Origin: Vitis vinifera
Lineage: Eukaryota; Streptophyta; Magnoliopsida; Vitales; Vitaceae
Assembly (NCBI RefSeq): GCF_030704535.1
Contig: NC_081812.1
Location: 3,493,501-3,557,500 of the forward strand
Direction: 5' to 3'
Length of the DNA stretch: 64,000 nucleotides
Shown: in pieces, positions 23,507 through 34,090 of the stretch
Layout of the letters: the number at the start of each line of letters is the position of its first letter
How positions within the stretch are numbered: the stretch's first letter is position 1
Position numbers and translations under genes: made by a program
The notes under the pieces: generated by a model
The model's input: the letters and a program-made list of their open reading frames with translations, nothing else
The model's database searches: none
What the model was told of the DNA's origin: nothing

Positions 23507-23872
23507 TTTTTTTTGTGTTGAAGATGGATATGGCAGACGAGGTGTCATCTATCTTATCCCAGGCCATGGAAATCCACTGAGCGAACAACATTGTAAAGAA
23601 GTGGGACTGATACTGGTTAATTGTGAAAAACTTATCATTTTGACCTATTCGTTCAATGGTGAATGGCTAGCGATGATGGTATACCATTGTCACCATAATT
23701 TTATCATTTTTCTTGTTATGAATTTGAGTTCATATCACTAGTGGTTTTTTTTTTCTAGACATCTGGCCAAGAGATACATGTTGATCTTTTTGCTCGAGAG
23801 TACAGGAATATGATTGATGGAAAAGAGGTCAAAATCACGAACCTCGAAGCTAAATTTGTGCCCAGAGGCTAA
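23507..23872 (+). pseudogene. DUF866/CZIB-like copy C (exons 3 and 4 only)
   Basis: Exon 3 (about 23,522-23,670) reads DGYGRRGVIYLIPGHGNPLSE with the second CXXC lost, as in copy A. Exon 4 (23,759-23,872) is open and complete: TSGQEIHVDLFAREYRNMIDG ... AKFVPRG, TAA. Exons 1 and 2 are replaced by the myosin-containing block, whose end lies about 45 bp upstream. Its 3' side is cut by the LTR-like segment near 24,065. Confidence 0.85.
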
Positions 23873-25577
23873 GATTGTTTCTTTTGGATCTGTTCTTTAT
23901 GGTTGTTATCTTTTAAACATTCTGGATGTCTTGTTATGATGTTTATGTGTGGATGTTATTGTGAATATTTGGATGTTTATATATGCATGTTATGTTTGGA
24001 TGTGCAAATGTGCAAATGTGCAAAATGTGACTATGTGCAAAACGTGCAAAATATGAAAACTTACACTTGTGAACTCTATCGAAGAGGGGCATATTTGTAG
24101 ACCCCCATATGGGGCTCGAGTTTTGTCATACCCCAACAATTTTTTCTTACCAGGTGGAGGCCTCTCAATGAGCCACTTGTCAACTCGTGGATGGCTGCTG
24201 GGAATCAGAGTAGTGGATGGGAGATGCAATCAGGGAGCGACACCTGTCAAAGGAATATTCTGAGGAGCGGGTCTGTTATGCAAAGGCTGCAGGCCGTTAG
24301 TGGTGAGGTTGCTTTTTTTTGGACGTGTTAGTAGAGGAGCGTTTCGGTGTCAGAGAAGGAGGTTGCTTTTTGGACGGGCGGCCTGGAGATATTTCGGGGA
24401 GGAGGAAGTAGCAGAGGAAAGGGAGCATGGGAATGAAAAAGAGGGTAGAGTTTAGCTGTGAGAAGAGGAAAAACAGATAGCATGTTTCTGGAGAGGGGGT
24501 GACAACATTGTGGGTAGGAGCAGAGAGCTTTGGGAGAGAGGAGATTCCTTTAGCAGAGGGAAGGGTAACAAGGAAAAAAATGAAATCTGAGAGGGCAGTT
24601 CCAGGTACGTTCAATGTAGTTTTTTTTATCATTTCCCCTCATGACTCTGTTTTCTTTGTCTTCTATTTTCTATGGTTATCTCTGATTTTCTGGGCATTGG
24701 GCGATTGTTCGAGCATGTGATGACTTATTACTTTTCTCTTACATTGTTTATCTGAATATGGCTCATTCCTATGATGGAATTTTGTTGATGCTTTCATCTT
24801 GATATTTGTTATGACCTGTCTTGCTGTACCACTGGTTGGGGAACCCTTGATTTCAACGTAAAATGGGATCCCACTATGGCTCTGCTCACCTTATCTATTG
24901 GGTTTTAAGTAAGTGTTTCTTGTCTTGCTCTCTCACCTTTATTTCCGGTGCCTCAACCCATATCTCTGCTCTCTGGTTCATATTTCTGGAACTGCTCTGG
25001 ATGATCGATTGCCTGTTCTGACCTGTGCTTGAGAATGAGAGGGCTGTGCGTTAGCTTACTACCCCAAATCTGTGACCTTAGTGGACAAGACATATGCATG
25101 GTTTACATTAGCCGCTACTCTAGTTGTTGGGTTTGCCATTGATACAGAAAGCTATATTCTCCTTTGGTGGCAGCAGAGTAAAACGGGGGGTGGAGGTTTA
25201 TCTTGCGCTCAGTGGGGTCCATGTGTTTTGCCGCTTTGACCATTGGAAATGGTAAAATTTCATTAACAGTGAAATAAACGGGTTTGATTTTATAGGCGCA
25301 TGAGGGTTTCTCTCTGTTTTCTCCATGCATTCGGCCATGAACTAGAAGTTTGATTTGAAAGATTTCCTAGTCGCCTCAAGCTTACACAGTTAAGGCTGAG
25401 ATTGGAACTGAAATTTCTGTAAAGAAAGTTAAAGCTGAAGGGAAGAACAGCTACAGCAGCAACAAGGAGCTTCAGGTGCTACATCCTTGCCCACATCACA
25501 AGCAGGCCGAGCTTCACTTTCCATGAATTCACGGGTTCCTACCTTATTCGTTCAGGAACCCAATAATCCATCCCAGG

Positions 25578-25832
25578 TACATAAGCTACGGTGTACTGAG
25601 CAGGAACAGTGTGCCGTGCTCACAGCTGGGCATGTCCTACTACAACGGCAGACCTGGCGCTCAAGCCAACTCCTACACTCGCGGCTGCAGTGCCATTACT
25701 TGCTGCCACCGTGTCACAATTCCGGGTGGTGTTCTCAACCTGAATGCCTCGCGTCTGATCATCAGTGGCATGAAGACGCTACATCCTCATGTATATCAAC
25801 AAAATCCAGCAATTCATCACATGATCCAGTAG
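25578..25832 (+). pseudogene. RALF (rapid alkalinization factor) peptide pseudogene inside the LTR-like segment
   Basis: From 25,578 the frame reads YISYGVLSRNSVPCS, then GMSYYNGRPGAQANSYTRGC and SAITCCHR (to 25,712). This is the mature RALF hormone pattern: YISY receptor-binding motif, SYYN.RPGAQAN.Y.RGCS.IT. RALF peptides are secreted, cysteine-bridged ligands of FERONIA-type kinases. The second of the four conserved cysteines is Gly and the basic residue before the fourth is Cys, so the first disulfide cannot form. I see no signal peptide or dibasic cleavage region upstream, and the frame continues past the normal C-terminus to 25,832. It is a captured or retroposed fragment. Confidence 0.8.
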
Positions 25833-26104
25833 CTGTATTTCATCCATCTTCTTATATCATGGGGCCTCTGCTTTCAAGTCTTGCTTGTGAGCCACATTTA
25901 GCATCATTGATGCAAGAGATTTTTCTTGTTGCACAAACTCTGATGACCATTAACAACAACAATATATAGCTAGGCATGATGATTATTCGTTGAACGAATG
26001 GATCCACATAGATGCATGCAACATCAGAATACGGGAGATGGTTTTCCACCTTGCGGCTCTTCAAGACACGGTGCACCTGGTTGTAGGAAGGACCCCGCCA
26101 ATAA

Positions 26105-26515
26105 ATGGAAAAACGTTCATGTGAGCTGCCTAATAACGGAGAATCAGATAATCATGAAAGTGATTTAGATCAGAAGTGTGCGAGCAAGGATTTAAAAGGG
26201 AGTAAGCTAAAACAGAGGATTATGTTGCATGAAGGGGAACCCCTTACACTGCAGGCACTTCACAAGCTTGTTGCTTTGGTCCATGATTCAGTTAAGGTTG
26301 CTGATCGAACTGAACCAGTGCACTCCACTTCAAGAAATGATTCTGATGTTAAAGTGAAAAGTGAACAAAAGAGAATTGTGGCAAGCAATCTATTTCATTT
26401 AGAAAACGACCCTCTCGTTAAAATTTTGTGGACCTTCGAGCCACTTACACTTCAGAATGTCTTTCCTGCCATGGTGCACAATTTCCCAAGAACAAGAAAG
26501 TGGCTACTGATTTGA
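26105..26515 (+). other. 136-codon ORF of unknown identity inside the LTR-like segment
   Basis: Starts MEKRSCELPNNGESDNHESD and ends near NFPRTRKWLLI. Composition is that of a real hydrophilic protein rather than AT-driven noise, with segments such as LTLQALHKLVALVHDSVK. I do not recognise it. Together with the RALF remnant it suggests that the segment contains host gene pieces; it could equally be part of an element-encoded ORF. Confidence 0.35.
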
Positions 26516-27739
26516 CTAGAGAAAATCTGCAAAAAGGGGTGATTGGAAAGAGCTAGAGTTCAAAGGGTATAATTTCAATGTCAAAGGTTAACTTGCTGAG
26601 GTGGCCATCTTCATCCATTGCTCAGGGTTACAGCATCTTCCTCCAATTGGCTAGCCGGTTCGCTCGATTGAGGGTATTATGCCAACTATGCATGGCCATC
26701 TTTTTAAGCCACGTGTCCTTTTTATTTATTTCTTCATTTTCCATTTTAAGATAATTTCTAGGTTTCCAGTGTTAGGATAATTTCCAATTTCTCCATTTTC
26801 AAATAATTTTAACTTTTCAAATCTTCATCCTTAGTTTTAGTTTTATTAGGCCTCAAAATATCAATTTTAATAAAATTTGCTTCCACTTTCTATTTGGCAA
26901 GCAATTTTCAAATCTTTCATGATCTTTTAAAATGTTTTAAAAATAAGCAAGAATTAATTTCGTAATTCCGAATAATGGAATTTATAGAATTAATTCATGC
27001 AAAAATAAACGGGCTTTGGTGGGGGCCCCACATATGTGATTTTATTATTGATGGATTGATTGGTTGATTCGATGGTCACACATGATTGATTTATTATGCT
27101 CTATGATATGCATGAGATTATTCCTTAATTGTGCACTAACCCCCTCTCTTGATAGCGCATTGATCGTTTGATGCCAAGGTATGCCCCGCTCTCACTACGG
27201 TCATTCTTTATTGAGTGTTTTGATTTTCACGTGTGCATGATCACTCTGAGTATTCATTGATTTATTCATCAATTGCCACGTCAGCTTCATTTTATTAGTA
27301 GAGACCCGATTTTAGGGACTTAGAGGGGTGCTACGGTCTTTACCGTACCTTCCCGATAAGTAACCTAACCCCCGAACCCGATCCGGTTTTTCACAGACCG
27401 CCTTTTCCAAAATAAGGACTCACACTTAGGGTTTTTCTTTCTTATTTTTTTTACCCTTTAAAAATAAAACAAAAATAAGTGGCGACTCCAAGTCATTTTC
27501 AAACAATAAATAAAAATCAATTTTTCGAATTGAAAATCGAGCTTGCCATCAAGAGGGAAACGCATGACCCGAAATGCGGGGTCCACACAATGTTTTCTAC
27601 TATGGCGGATAACCATTTTTTGCTCTCATTATTAGGGTGGGTAAGAGTTCATTTAATTCAGTTACTTACTTCTACAAATGCAATCTCTGGTTATTGTTAA
27701 AGCTGATTGGGAGGCATGGATTCATTTTGTTGTTCTCCT

Positions 27740-28158
27740 ACAAATATAGATGAGGAATAACCTCATAGTATCAATTCCACTATTATTTATAAAAGGTAAA
27801 ACAAAGAAAATAAATATGCCAAATGTTATGTTGGTTGTATCAGCCAAGATGAGGAATATTGCCCTTCTTCAACCTTAGGCTAATAGTGATGATACAACCA
27901 TCAACTATTTCTTCCAGGTAAAAATTTTGAGTATTGTTTTGATTTAACACTGATGTTGTTATGTATTTTAACTATTTGTTTGTTACATTGAAGATGGAAT
28001 GTGAACGATGTGGTTGGGTTTTCGTGGAGGAAGTTTGTGTTTATTTGAGAGTCAAAGAAAAGCCTACTAATGGGAGCAGAAGAAGAAATTATAACAATGC
28101 ATATCTTAGAATAGGTTATATTACTTAAGCTTCTATTGTTTTCTTTGCTATTGCCACT

Positions 28159-28198
<40 letters not shown>

Positions 28199-28564
28199 GT
28201 TTGATGGATGTGACAGATAAGGTGTCATCTCATTGATCCTAGGCCATGGAAATCCACTGAGCAAGTATCACAGTAGAGGTGATGGACTGATGTTTTTTTA
28301 ATTACAATGAGTTTATCCCGGTGACCTATTCGTTCAATTATGGATGGCTTGCGATGACGATATACAATTGTCACCATAATTTTATCATTTTTCTTGTTAT
28401 GAATTTGCGCTCATGTCACTGGTGGTTTTTCTATATTTTTTTTTATAGATATCTGGCCAAGAGATACATGTTGATCTTGTTGGTCGAGAGTACAGGAACG
28501 TGATTGAAGGAGAGGAGGTCACAATCATGAGCCTCGAAGCTAAAATTTGTGCCCAGGGGCTGAG
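27740..28564 (+). pseudogene. DUF866/CZIB-like copy D
   Basis: Exon 1 (ATG about 27,816) reads MPNVMLVVSAKMRNIALLQP, then TAG at codon 21, the same codon that is TGA in copy A. Exon 2 (about 27,992-28,110) is open, with an intact first CXXC (CERC) and EEVCVYLRVKEKPTNG. Exon 3 (about 28,205) has DGCDR then TAA, like copy B, and further stops. Exon 4 (about 28,449-28,564) starts ISGQEIHVDLVGREYRNVIEG but an extra A shifts its end. A 37-base T run (28,160-28,196) has replaced the intron 2/exon 3 border. Confidence 0.85.
28160..28196 (+). repeat. Poly(T) run of 37 bases
   Basis: Expanded from the short pyrimidine tract seen before exon 3 in the other copies; likely slippage. Confidence 0.9.
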
Positions 28565-29570
28565 ATTGTTCCTTTTGAATCTGTCCTTTATGATTGTTAT
28601 CTTTTAGACATTTTGGATGTTTGAGATATTTTGGATGTCTTGTTAAGATGTTTATGTGTGGATGTTATTGGGAATATTTGGATGTTTATATATGGATGCT
28701 ATGTTTGGATGTGCAAAATGTGTAAATGTGCGAAACGTGCAAAATGTGACTATGTGCAAAACGTGCAAAATGTGAAAAATTACACTAACACTAAAAATTA
28801 CATTGTTAGTGTCATTATAAAATGTGCAAAATGTTTGGATGTTTGGGTGGGTGTTTTATGACACTGACAATGTAAGATATGATTGAAAAAAAAAAAGTTT
28901 GATAACATTTTGCATATTTTCTGATGACATTAACAATGTAAATTTTTTTTATAACTTTTACTATTAAATTAATGAAAACTGGCCATTGCAAGCATAAATA
29001 TAACAATGTGACCAACATGTAGATTTTAAATTTTAAATTTATTTTACAATGGCCATTAAAATAATATTATAAGGAAATAATAAAATAGTAAATACCTTCA
29101 ATATGAGCATTAGCAATGAAGATAGAAAACTCAAACACCCATTTTTTCGGTTTAAAAATGAATAAAATTGTTAAATTATTGGAAGCTCAGACATAATTAA
29201 GGAATAATAGAAGATAACAAAGATGCTAAAAGCTAACTGGCTATGGTGTTGGAAAATAGGTACAACATACATGTAGATATGTCCTCGAAAACACCTAACT
29301 TTTGACTTTGATTGAAAATTGTGTCTTTGTTGCGTAAGCGGAGAGGCTTGGCTCTGCCGCCAACCCTTGTTTCATTTCTTCATTCTCTTTCATCCCTGCG
29401 ATCTCATTGGACAAAACCAATGTTTTCTAATATGGCAAATAACCTTTTTTTTTTCTCTCATTATTAGGGTGGTTAAGAGTTCATTCCCTTCCATTACTTA
29501 CTTCTACAAATGCAATCTTTGGTTATCATTAAAGCTGAGTGGGAGACATAGCTTCATTTTGCTATTCTCC

Positions 29571-30293
29571 TATAAATAGAGATGAGGAATAACCTCATTG
29601 TATCAATTCCACTGTTATTCATAAAAGGTAAAACAAAGAAAATAAATATGTCAAAGGTTATGTTGGTTGTATCAACCGAGATGAGGAATATTGCCCTTCT
29701 TCAACCTCAGGTGTTAAAAATTTTGAGTATTGTTTTGATTTAATATTGATGTTGTTATGTGTTTTAACTATTTGTTTTTTACATTGAATGGGGAGTGAGA
29801 ATAGTGTGGTTGGGTTTCCGTGGAGGAAGTTTGTGTTTCTTTGGGAGTCAAAGAAAAGCCTACTTTAGGGAGCAGAAGAAGGAATTATAACAATGCATCT
29901 CTTAGAGTGGGTTATATTACTTAAGCTTTTATTGTTTTCTTTGTTATTGTCACTGTTTTCTTTTTTTTCTCATTCATCTTCCCATGATTTTACTGAGCGA
30001 GCATCACTGTAGAGATAATGGACTGATGTTAAATTGCAATGGGCTTATCCCGGTGACCTATTCGTTCAATGGTGGATGGCTTGCGATAATGATATACAAT
30101 TGTCACCATAATTTTATCATTTTTCTTGTTATGAATTTGAGCTCATGTCACTAGTGGTTTTTTTATTATTTTTTTTCAGACATCTGGCCAAGAGATACAT
30201 GTTGATTTTGTTGGTCGAGAGTACAGGAACGTGATTGATGGGGAGGAAGTCACAATCACGAACTTCGAAGCTAAATTTGTGCTTAGGGGCTGA
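29571..30293 (+). pseudogene. DUF866/CZIB-like copy E
   Basis: An intact TATAAATA lies at 29,571. Exon 1 (ATG about 29,649) reads MSKVMLVVSTEMRNIALLQPQ, but the rest of exon 1 and its donor are deleted. Exon 2 has lost the first cysteine (about 29,789). Exon 3 has lost its start, including the second CXXC, and begins near the LSEHH block (about 29,995). Exon 4 (about 30,180-30,293) is open: TSGQEIHVDFVGREYRNVIDG ... EAKFVLRG, TGA. Confidence 0.85.
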
Positions 30294-31273
30294 GATTGTT
30301 CCTTTTGGATCTATCCTTTATGGTTGTTATTTAGATCTTCTTTTAGACATTTTGGATGTTTTGGATATTTTGGATGTTTTTTTAGGATGTTTATGTGTTG
30401 ATGTTATTATGAATATTTGGATGTTTATATGCGGATGCTATGTTTGGAAGTGCAAAATGTGCAAATGTGCAAAATATGCAAAATTACACTTACACTAAAA
30501 ATTACATTATTAGTGTCATTAGAAAATGTGCAAAATGTTTGGATGTTTATGTGTGGCTGTTTTATGACACTAACAGTGTAAAATATGATTGGAAAAAAAA
30601 AGTTTGATAACATTTTGCATATTTTCTTATGACACTAACAATGTAATTTATTTTTATAACTTTTTACTATTAAATTAATAAAAGTTGGTCATTGCAAACA
30701 TATCTATAACAATGTGACCAACATGTAGATTTTAAAATTTCAATTTATTTTACAATGGCCATTAAAATAACATTTCAAGAAAATAATAAAATAGTAAATA
30801 CCTTCAATATGAGCATTAGCAATCAAGACATAAAACTTAAACACCCATTTTTTCAGTTTAAAAATGAATAAAATTGTTAAATTATTGGAAGCTCAGACAT
30901 AATTAAGGTATAATAGAAGATAACAAAAATGCTAAAGGTTAACTGGCTAAGGTGGTGGAAGATAGGTACTGCATACATGTATATATGTCCTCGGAGAGGC
31001 CTAGCTTTTGACTTTGATTGAAAATGATGTCTTTGTTGCATGAGCAGAGAGGCCTGGATCTACAACGAACCCCTGTTTCCTTGCTTCCTTCCCTTTCATC
31101 CCTACGATGTTGTTGGACGAAACCAATGCTTTTTGCTATGGTGGATAACCATTGTTTTCTCTCAATATTAAGGTGGGTAAGAGTTAATTTCCTTCAATTA
31201 CTTACTTATACAGATATATACTTTGGTTATCGTTCAAGTTGAATGAGAGGCATGGCTTCATTTTGCCCTTCTC

Positions 31274-32106
31274 CTATAAATAGGAATGATGAATAGCCTC
31301 ATTGTATCAATTCCACTATTATTCACAAAAGGTAAAACAAAGAAAAGAAAAATGCCAAATGTTATGTTGGTTGTATCAGTCAAGATGAGGAATATTGCAT
31401 TTCTTCAACCTCGGGCTGGTAGTGATGATACAACTATCAACTACTTCTTCCAAGTAAAACTTTTGAGTATTGTTTTGATTTAACACTAATGTTGTTATGT
31501 ATTTTAACTATTTGTTTGTTACATTGGAAGTGAAGTGTGAGCAGTGTGGTTGAGTGTCCTTGGAGAAAGTTTGTGTTTATTTGGGAGTCAATGAAAAACC
31601 CACTGCATTGAACAAGAGAATGAATTATAACAACGCATATCTTAGAGTGGGTTATATAACTTAAGCTTCTATTGTTTTCTTTGCTATTGCCACTGTTTTT
31701 TTTTTCTCATTCGTTTGCCCATGATTTTTATTATGTTTTTGTCGTGTGATGGATGTAACAGACAAGGTGTCATCTCACTGATACCAGACCATGGAAATCC
31801 ACTAAGCGAGCATCATTGTAGAGAGGTGGGACTGATGTTGTTTAATTGTGATGGACTTATCCCTGTGACCTATTCGTTCAACGGTGGATGGCTAGCGGTG
31901 ATGGTATACCATTGTCACCATAATTTTATCATTTTTCTTGTTATTAATTTGGGTTCAAGTTACTAATGGTTTTTCTATTTTTTTTTTCCAAACATCTAGC
32001 TAAGAGATTCATGTTGATCTTGTTGGTCGAGAGTACAGAAACGTGATTGATGGAGAATAGGTCACAATCACGAACTTGGAATCCAAATTTGTGCCTAGGG
32101 GCTGAG
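31274..32106 (+). pseudogene. DUF866/CZIB-like copy F
   Basis: TATAAATA at 31,274. Exon 1 (ATG about 31,351) is open: MPNVMLVVSVKMRNIAFLQP ... NYFFQ. Exon 2 keeps the first CXXC (CEQC) but the following Trp codon is TGA. Exon 3 (about 31,750-31,900) is intact, with the second CXXC (CDGC), GVISLIPDHGNPLSEHH and SFNGGWLAVM, and a good donor. Exon 4 (about 31,994-32,106) has two stops. With G, this is the copy closest to a complete gene. Confidence 0.88.
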
Positions 32107-32955
32107 ATTGTTCCTCTTAGATCTATCCTTTATGGATGTTATTTGGATTATCTTCTAGACATTTTGGATTCTTGGGATATTTTGGATGTCTTGTTAGGAT
32201 GTTTATGCGTGGATGTTATTATGGATATTTGGATGTTTATGAATGTTTATGACACAGACAGTGGAAATATGATTGGAAAAAAAAGTTTGATAACATTTTG
32301 CAAATTTTTTTATGACACTAATAATGTAATTTTTTTTATACCTTTTGCTATTAAATTAATAAAAGTTGGTCATTGCAAACATATCTATAACCATGTGACC
32401 AACATGTAGATTTTAAAATTTCAATTTATTTTACAATGGACATTAAAATAACATTCTAAGGGAATAATATAATAGTAAATATTGTCAATATTAACATTAG
32501 CAATCAAGATAGAAAACTCAAACACCCATTTTTTTGGTTTAAAAATGAATAAAATTGTTAAATTATTGGAATCTCAGAGATAATTAAGGTATAATAGAAG
32601 ATAACAAAGATGCTCAAGGCTAATTGGCTAAGGTGGTGGAAAATAGGTACTGCATACATGTAGATATGTCCTTAGAGAGGCCTTGTTTTTCACTTTGATT
32701 GAAAATGATGTCTCTGTTGCGTGGGCAAAGAGGCCTGACTTTGTAGCCAACCCCTATTTTCTTCCTTCCATCCCTTTCATCCCTACGATCTCGCTGGACA
32801 AAACTAATGTTTTATGCTATGGTGGATAACCATTGTTTTCTCTCATTATTAGGGTAGGTAAGAGTTTGTTTCCTTCATTTGCTTACTACTATAGATGCAG
32901 ACTCTGATTATCGTTCAAGTTGAATGGGAGGCATGGCTTCATTTTGCCATTCTCC

Positions 32956-33783
32956 TATATATAGAGATGAAGAACAACCTCATTTTATCAATTCCACTAT
33001 TATTCATAAAAGGTAAAACAAAGAAAAAAATATATCAAAGGTTATGTTGGTTGTATCAGCCGAGATGAAGAATATTGTTATTCTTCAACGTCGGACTGCT
33101 AGTGATGATACAACCATCAATTACTTCTTCTAAGTAAAAATTTTGAGTATTGTTTTGAGTTAACACTATGTTGTTCTGTATTTTAACTATTTGTTTATTA
33201 CATTGAAGGTGGAGTGTGAACGGTGTGGTATGGTTTCCCTAAAGAAAGTAGGTGTTTATTTGGGAGTCAAAGAAAAACCCAGTGCAGGGAGCAAGAGAAG
33301 GAATTATAACAATGCATCTCTTAGACTGAGTTGTATTACCTAAGCTTATGTTGTTTCTTTGCTATTGCCACCGTTTTTTTTTCTCATTTGTCTGCCTATG
33401 ATTTATGTTCTTGTTTTTGCAGTGTGATGGATGTGACAAACGAGGTGTCATATCACTGATCCTAGACCATGGAAATCCACCCAGAGAGCATCATTGTAGA
33501 GAGGTGGGACTGATGTTGTTTAATTGCGATGGGCTTATTCCTGTGACCTTTTCATTCAACGGTGGATGGCTAGCGGTGATGGTATACAATTGTCACCATA
33601 ATTTTATCATTTTTTTTGTTATTAATTTGAGCTCAAGTCACTAATGGTTTTTCTTTTTTCTTTTTTTAGACATCTGGCCAAGAGATCCATGTTGATCTTG
33701 TTGGTTGAGAGTACAAGAACATGATTGATGGAGAGGAGGTCACAATCACAAATCTGAAAGCTAAATTTATGCCTAGAGGCTAA
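32956..33783 (+). pseudogene. DUF866/CZIB-like copy G
   Basis: The start codon is ATA where the other copies have ATG (about 33,031); the exon is otherwise readable to NYFF, where a TAA abuts the donor. Exon 2 (about 33,208-33,325) is open, with CERC and VKEKPSAGSKRRNYNNASL. Exon 3 has a clean acceptor (TTTGCAG at about 33,420) and is intact: CDGCDKRGVISLILDHGNP ... SFNGGWLAVM. Exon 4 (about 33,671-33,783) has one stop. The downstream minisatellite is the longest of the array. Confidence 0.88.
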
Positions 33784-33835
33784 GATTGTTCATTTTGAAT
33801 CTGTCCTTTATGGTTGTTATTTGGATCTTCTTTTA

Positions 33836-33990
33836 GACATTTTGGATGCTCGGGATATTTTGGATGTCTTGTTAAGATGTTTATGTGTGGATGTTATTAT
33901 GGATATTTGGATGTTTATGTATGGATGCTATGGATGTTTATGTGTGGATGTTTATGTATGGATGCTATGGATGTTTATGTGTGGATGTTT
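33836..33990 (+). repeat. TGGATGTTTATG minisatellite after copy G
   Basis: At least six imperfect copies of GTTTATGTGTGGATG, including two adjacent GCTATGGATGTTTATG units. Confidence 0.8.
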
Positions 33991-34090
33991 ATGACACTGA
34001 TAGTGTAAAATATGATTGAAAAAAAAAAGTTTGATAACATTTTGCAAATGTTCTGATGACACTAACAATGTAATTTTTTTTATACATTTT

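Larger units (their letters stand above)
24096..27587 (+). mobile_element. Long LTR-like segment (probable 3' or solo LTR) carrying gene fragments
   Basis: Begins TGTAGACCCC and ends GGGGTCCACA, a near-perfect terminal inverted pair with TG..CA ends. The last 300 bp have the look of plant gypsy-type LTR ends (GTGGCGACTCCAAGTCA, CGCATGACCCGAAATGCGGG). Just before it, GAAGAGGGGCATATT resembles a polypurine tract, so it would be a 3' LTR with a scrap of internal DNA from about 24,065. I see no direct repeat between its two halves and no target-site duplication (ATATT versus CAATG). It could instead be a non-autonomous element. It contains a RALF-like fragment and an unrecognised ORF. Confidence 0.55.
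16505..34090 (+). repeat. Tandem array of ~1.65-1.85 kb units carrying DUF866/CZIB-like pseudogenes
   Basis: Each unit consists of an AT-rich linker (TTAAAATAACATTTTAAGG..., a CACCCATTTTTTCGG phrase, ATACATGTAGATATGTCC), a promoter region (GGTGGGTAAGAGTT, then CTCCTATAAATAGAGATGA), four exons of a DUF866-like gene, and a TGGATGTTTATG minisatellite ending near GTTTGATAACATTTTGCA. TATA positions 17,022, 18,680, 27,740, 29,571, 31,274 and 32,956 give spacings of 1,658, 1,831, 1,703 and 1,682 bp for adjacent units. Two foreign blocks interrupt it: a myosin-XI-containing segment (19.9-23.47 kb) and an LTR-like segment (24.07-27.59 kb). All copies are in the same orientation. Confidence 0.92.

Noticed and set aside
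24096-27587. DNA transposon with 10-bp terminal inverted repeats
   Set aside because: The TG..CA ends, a polypurine-like tract before the left end and the gypsy-LTR-like right end fit an LTR better; no target duplication supports a DNA transposon.
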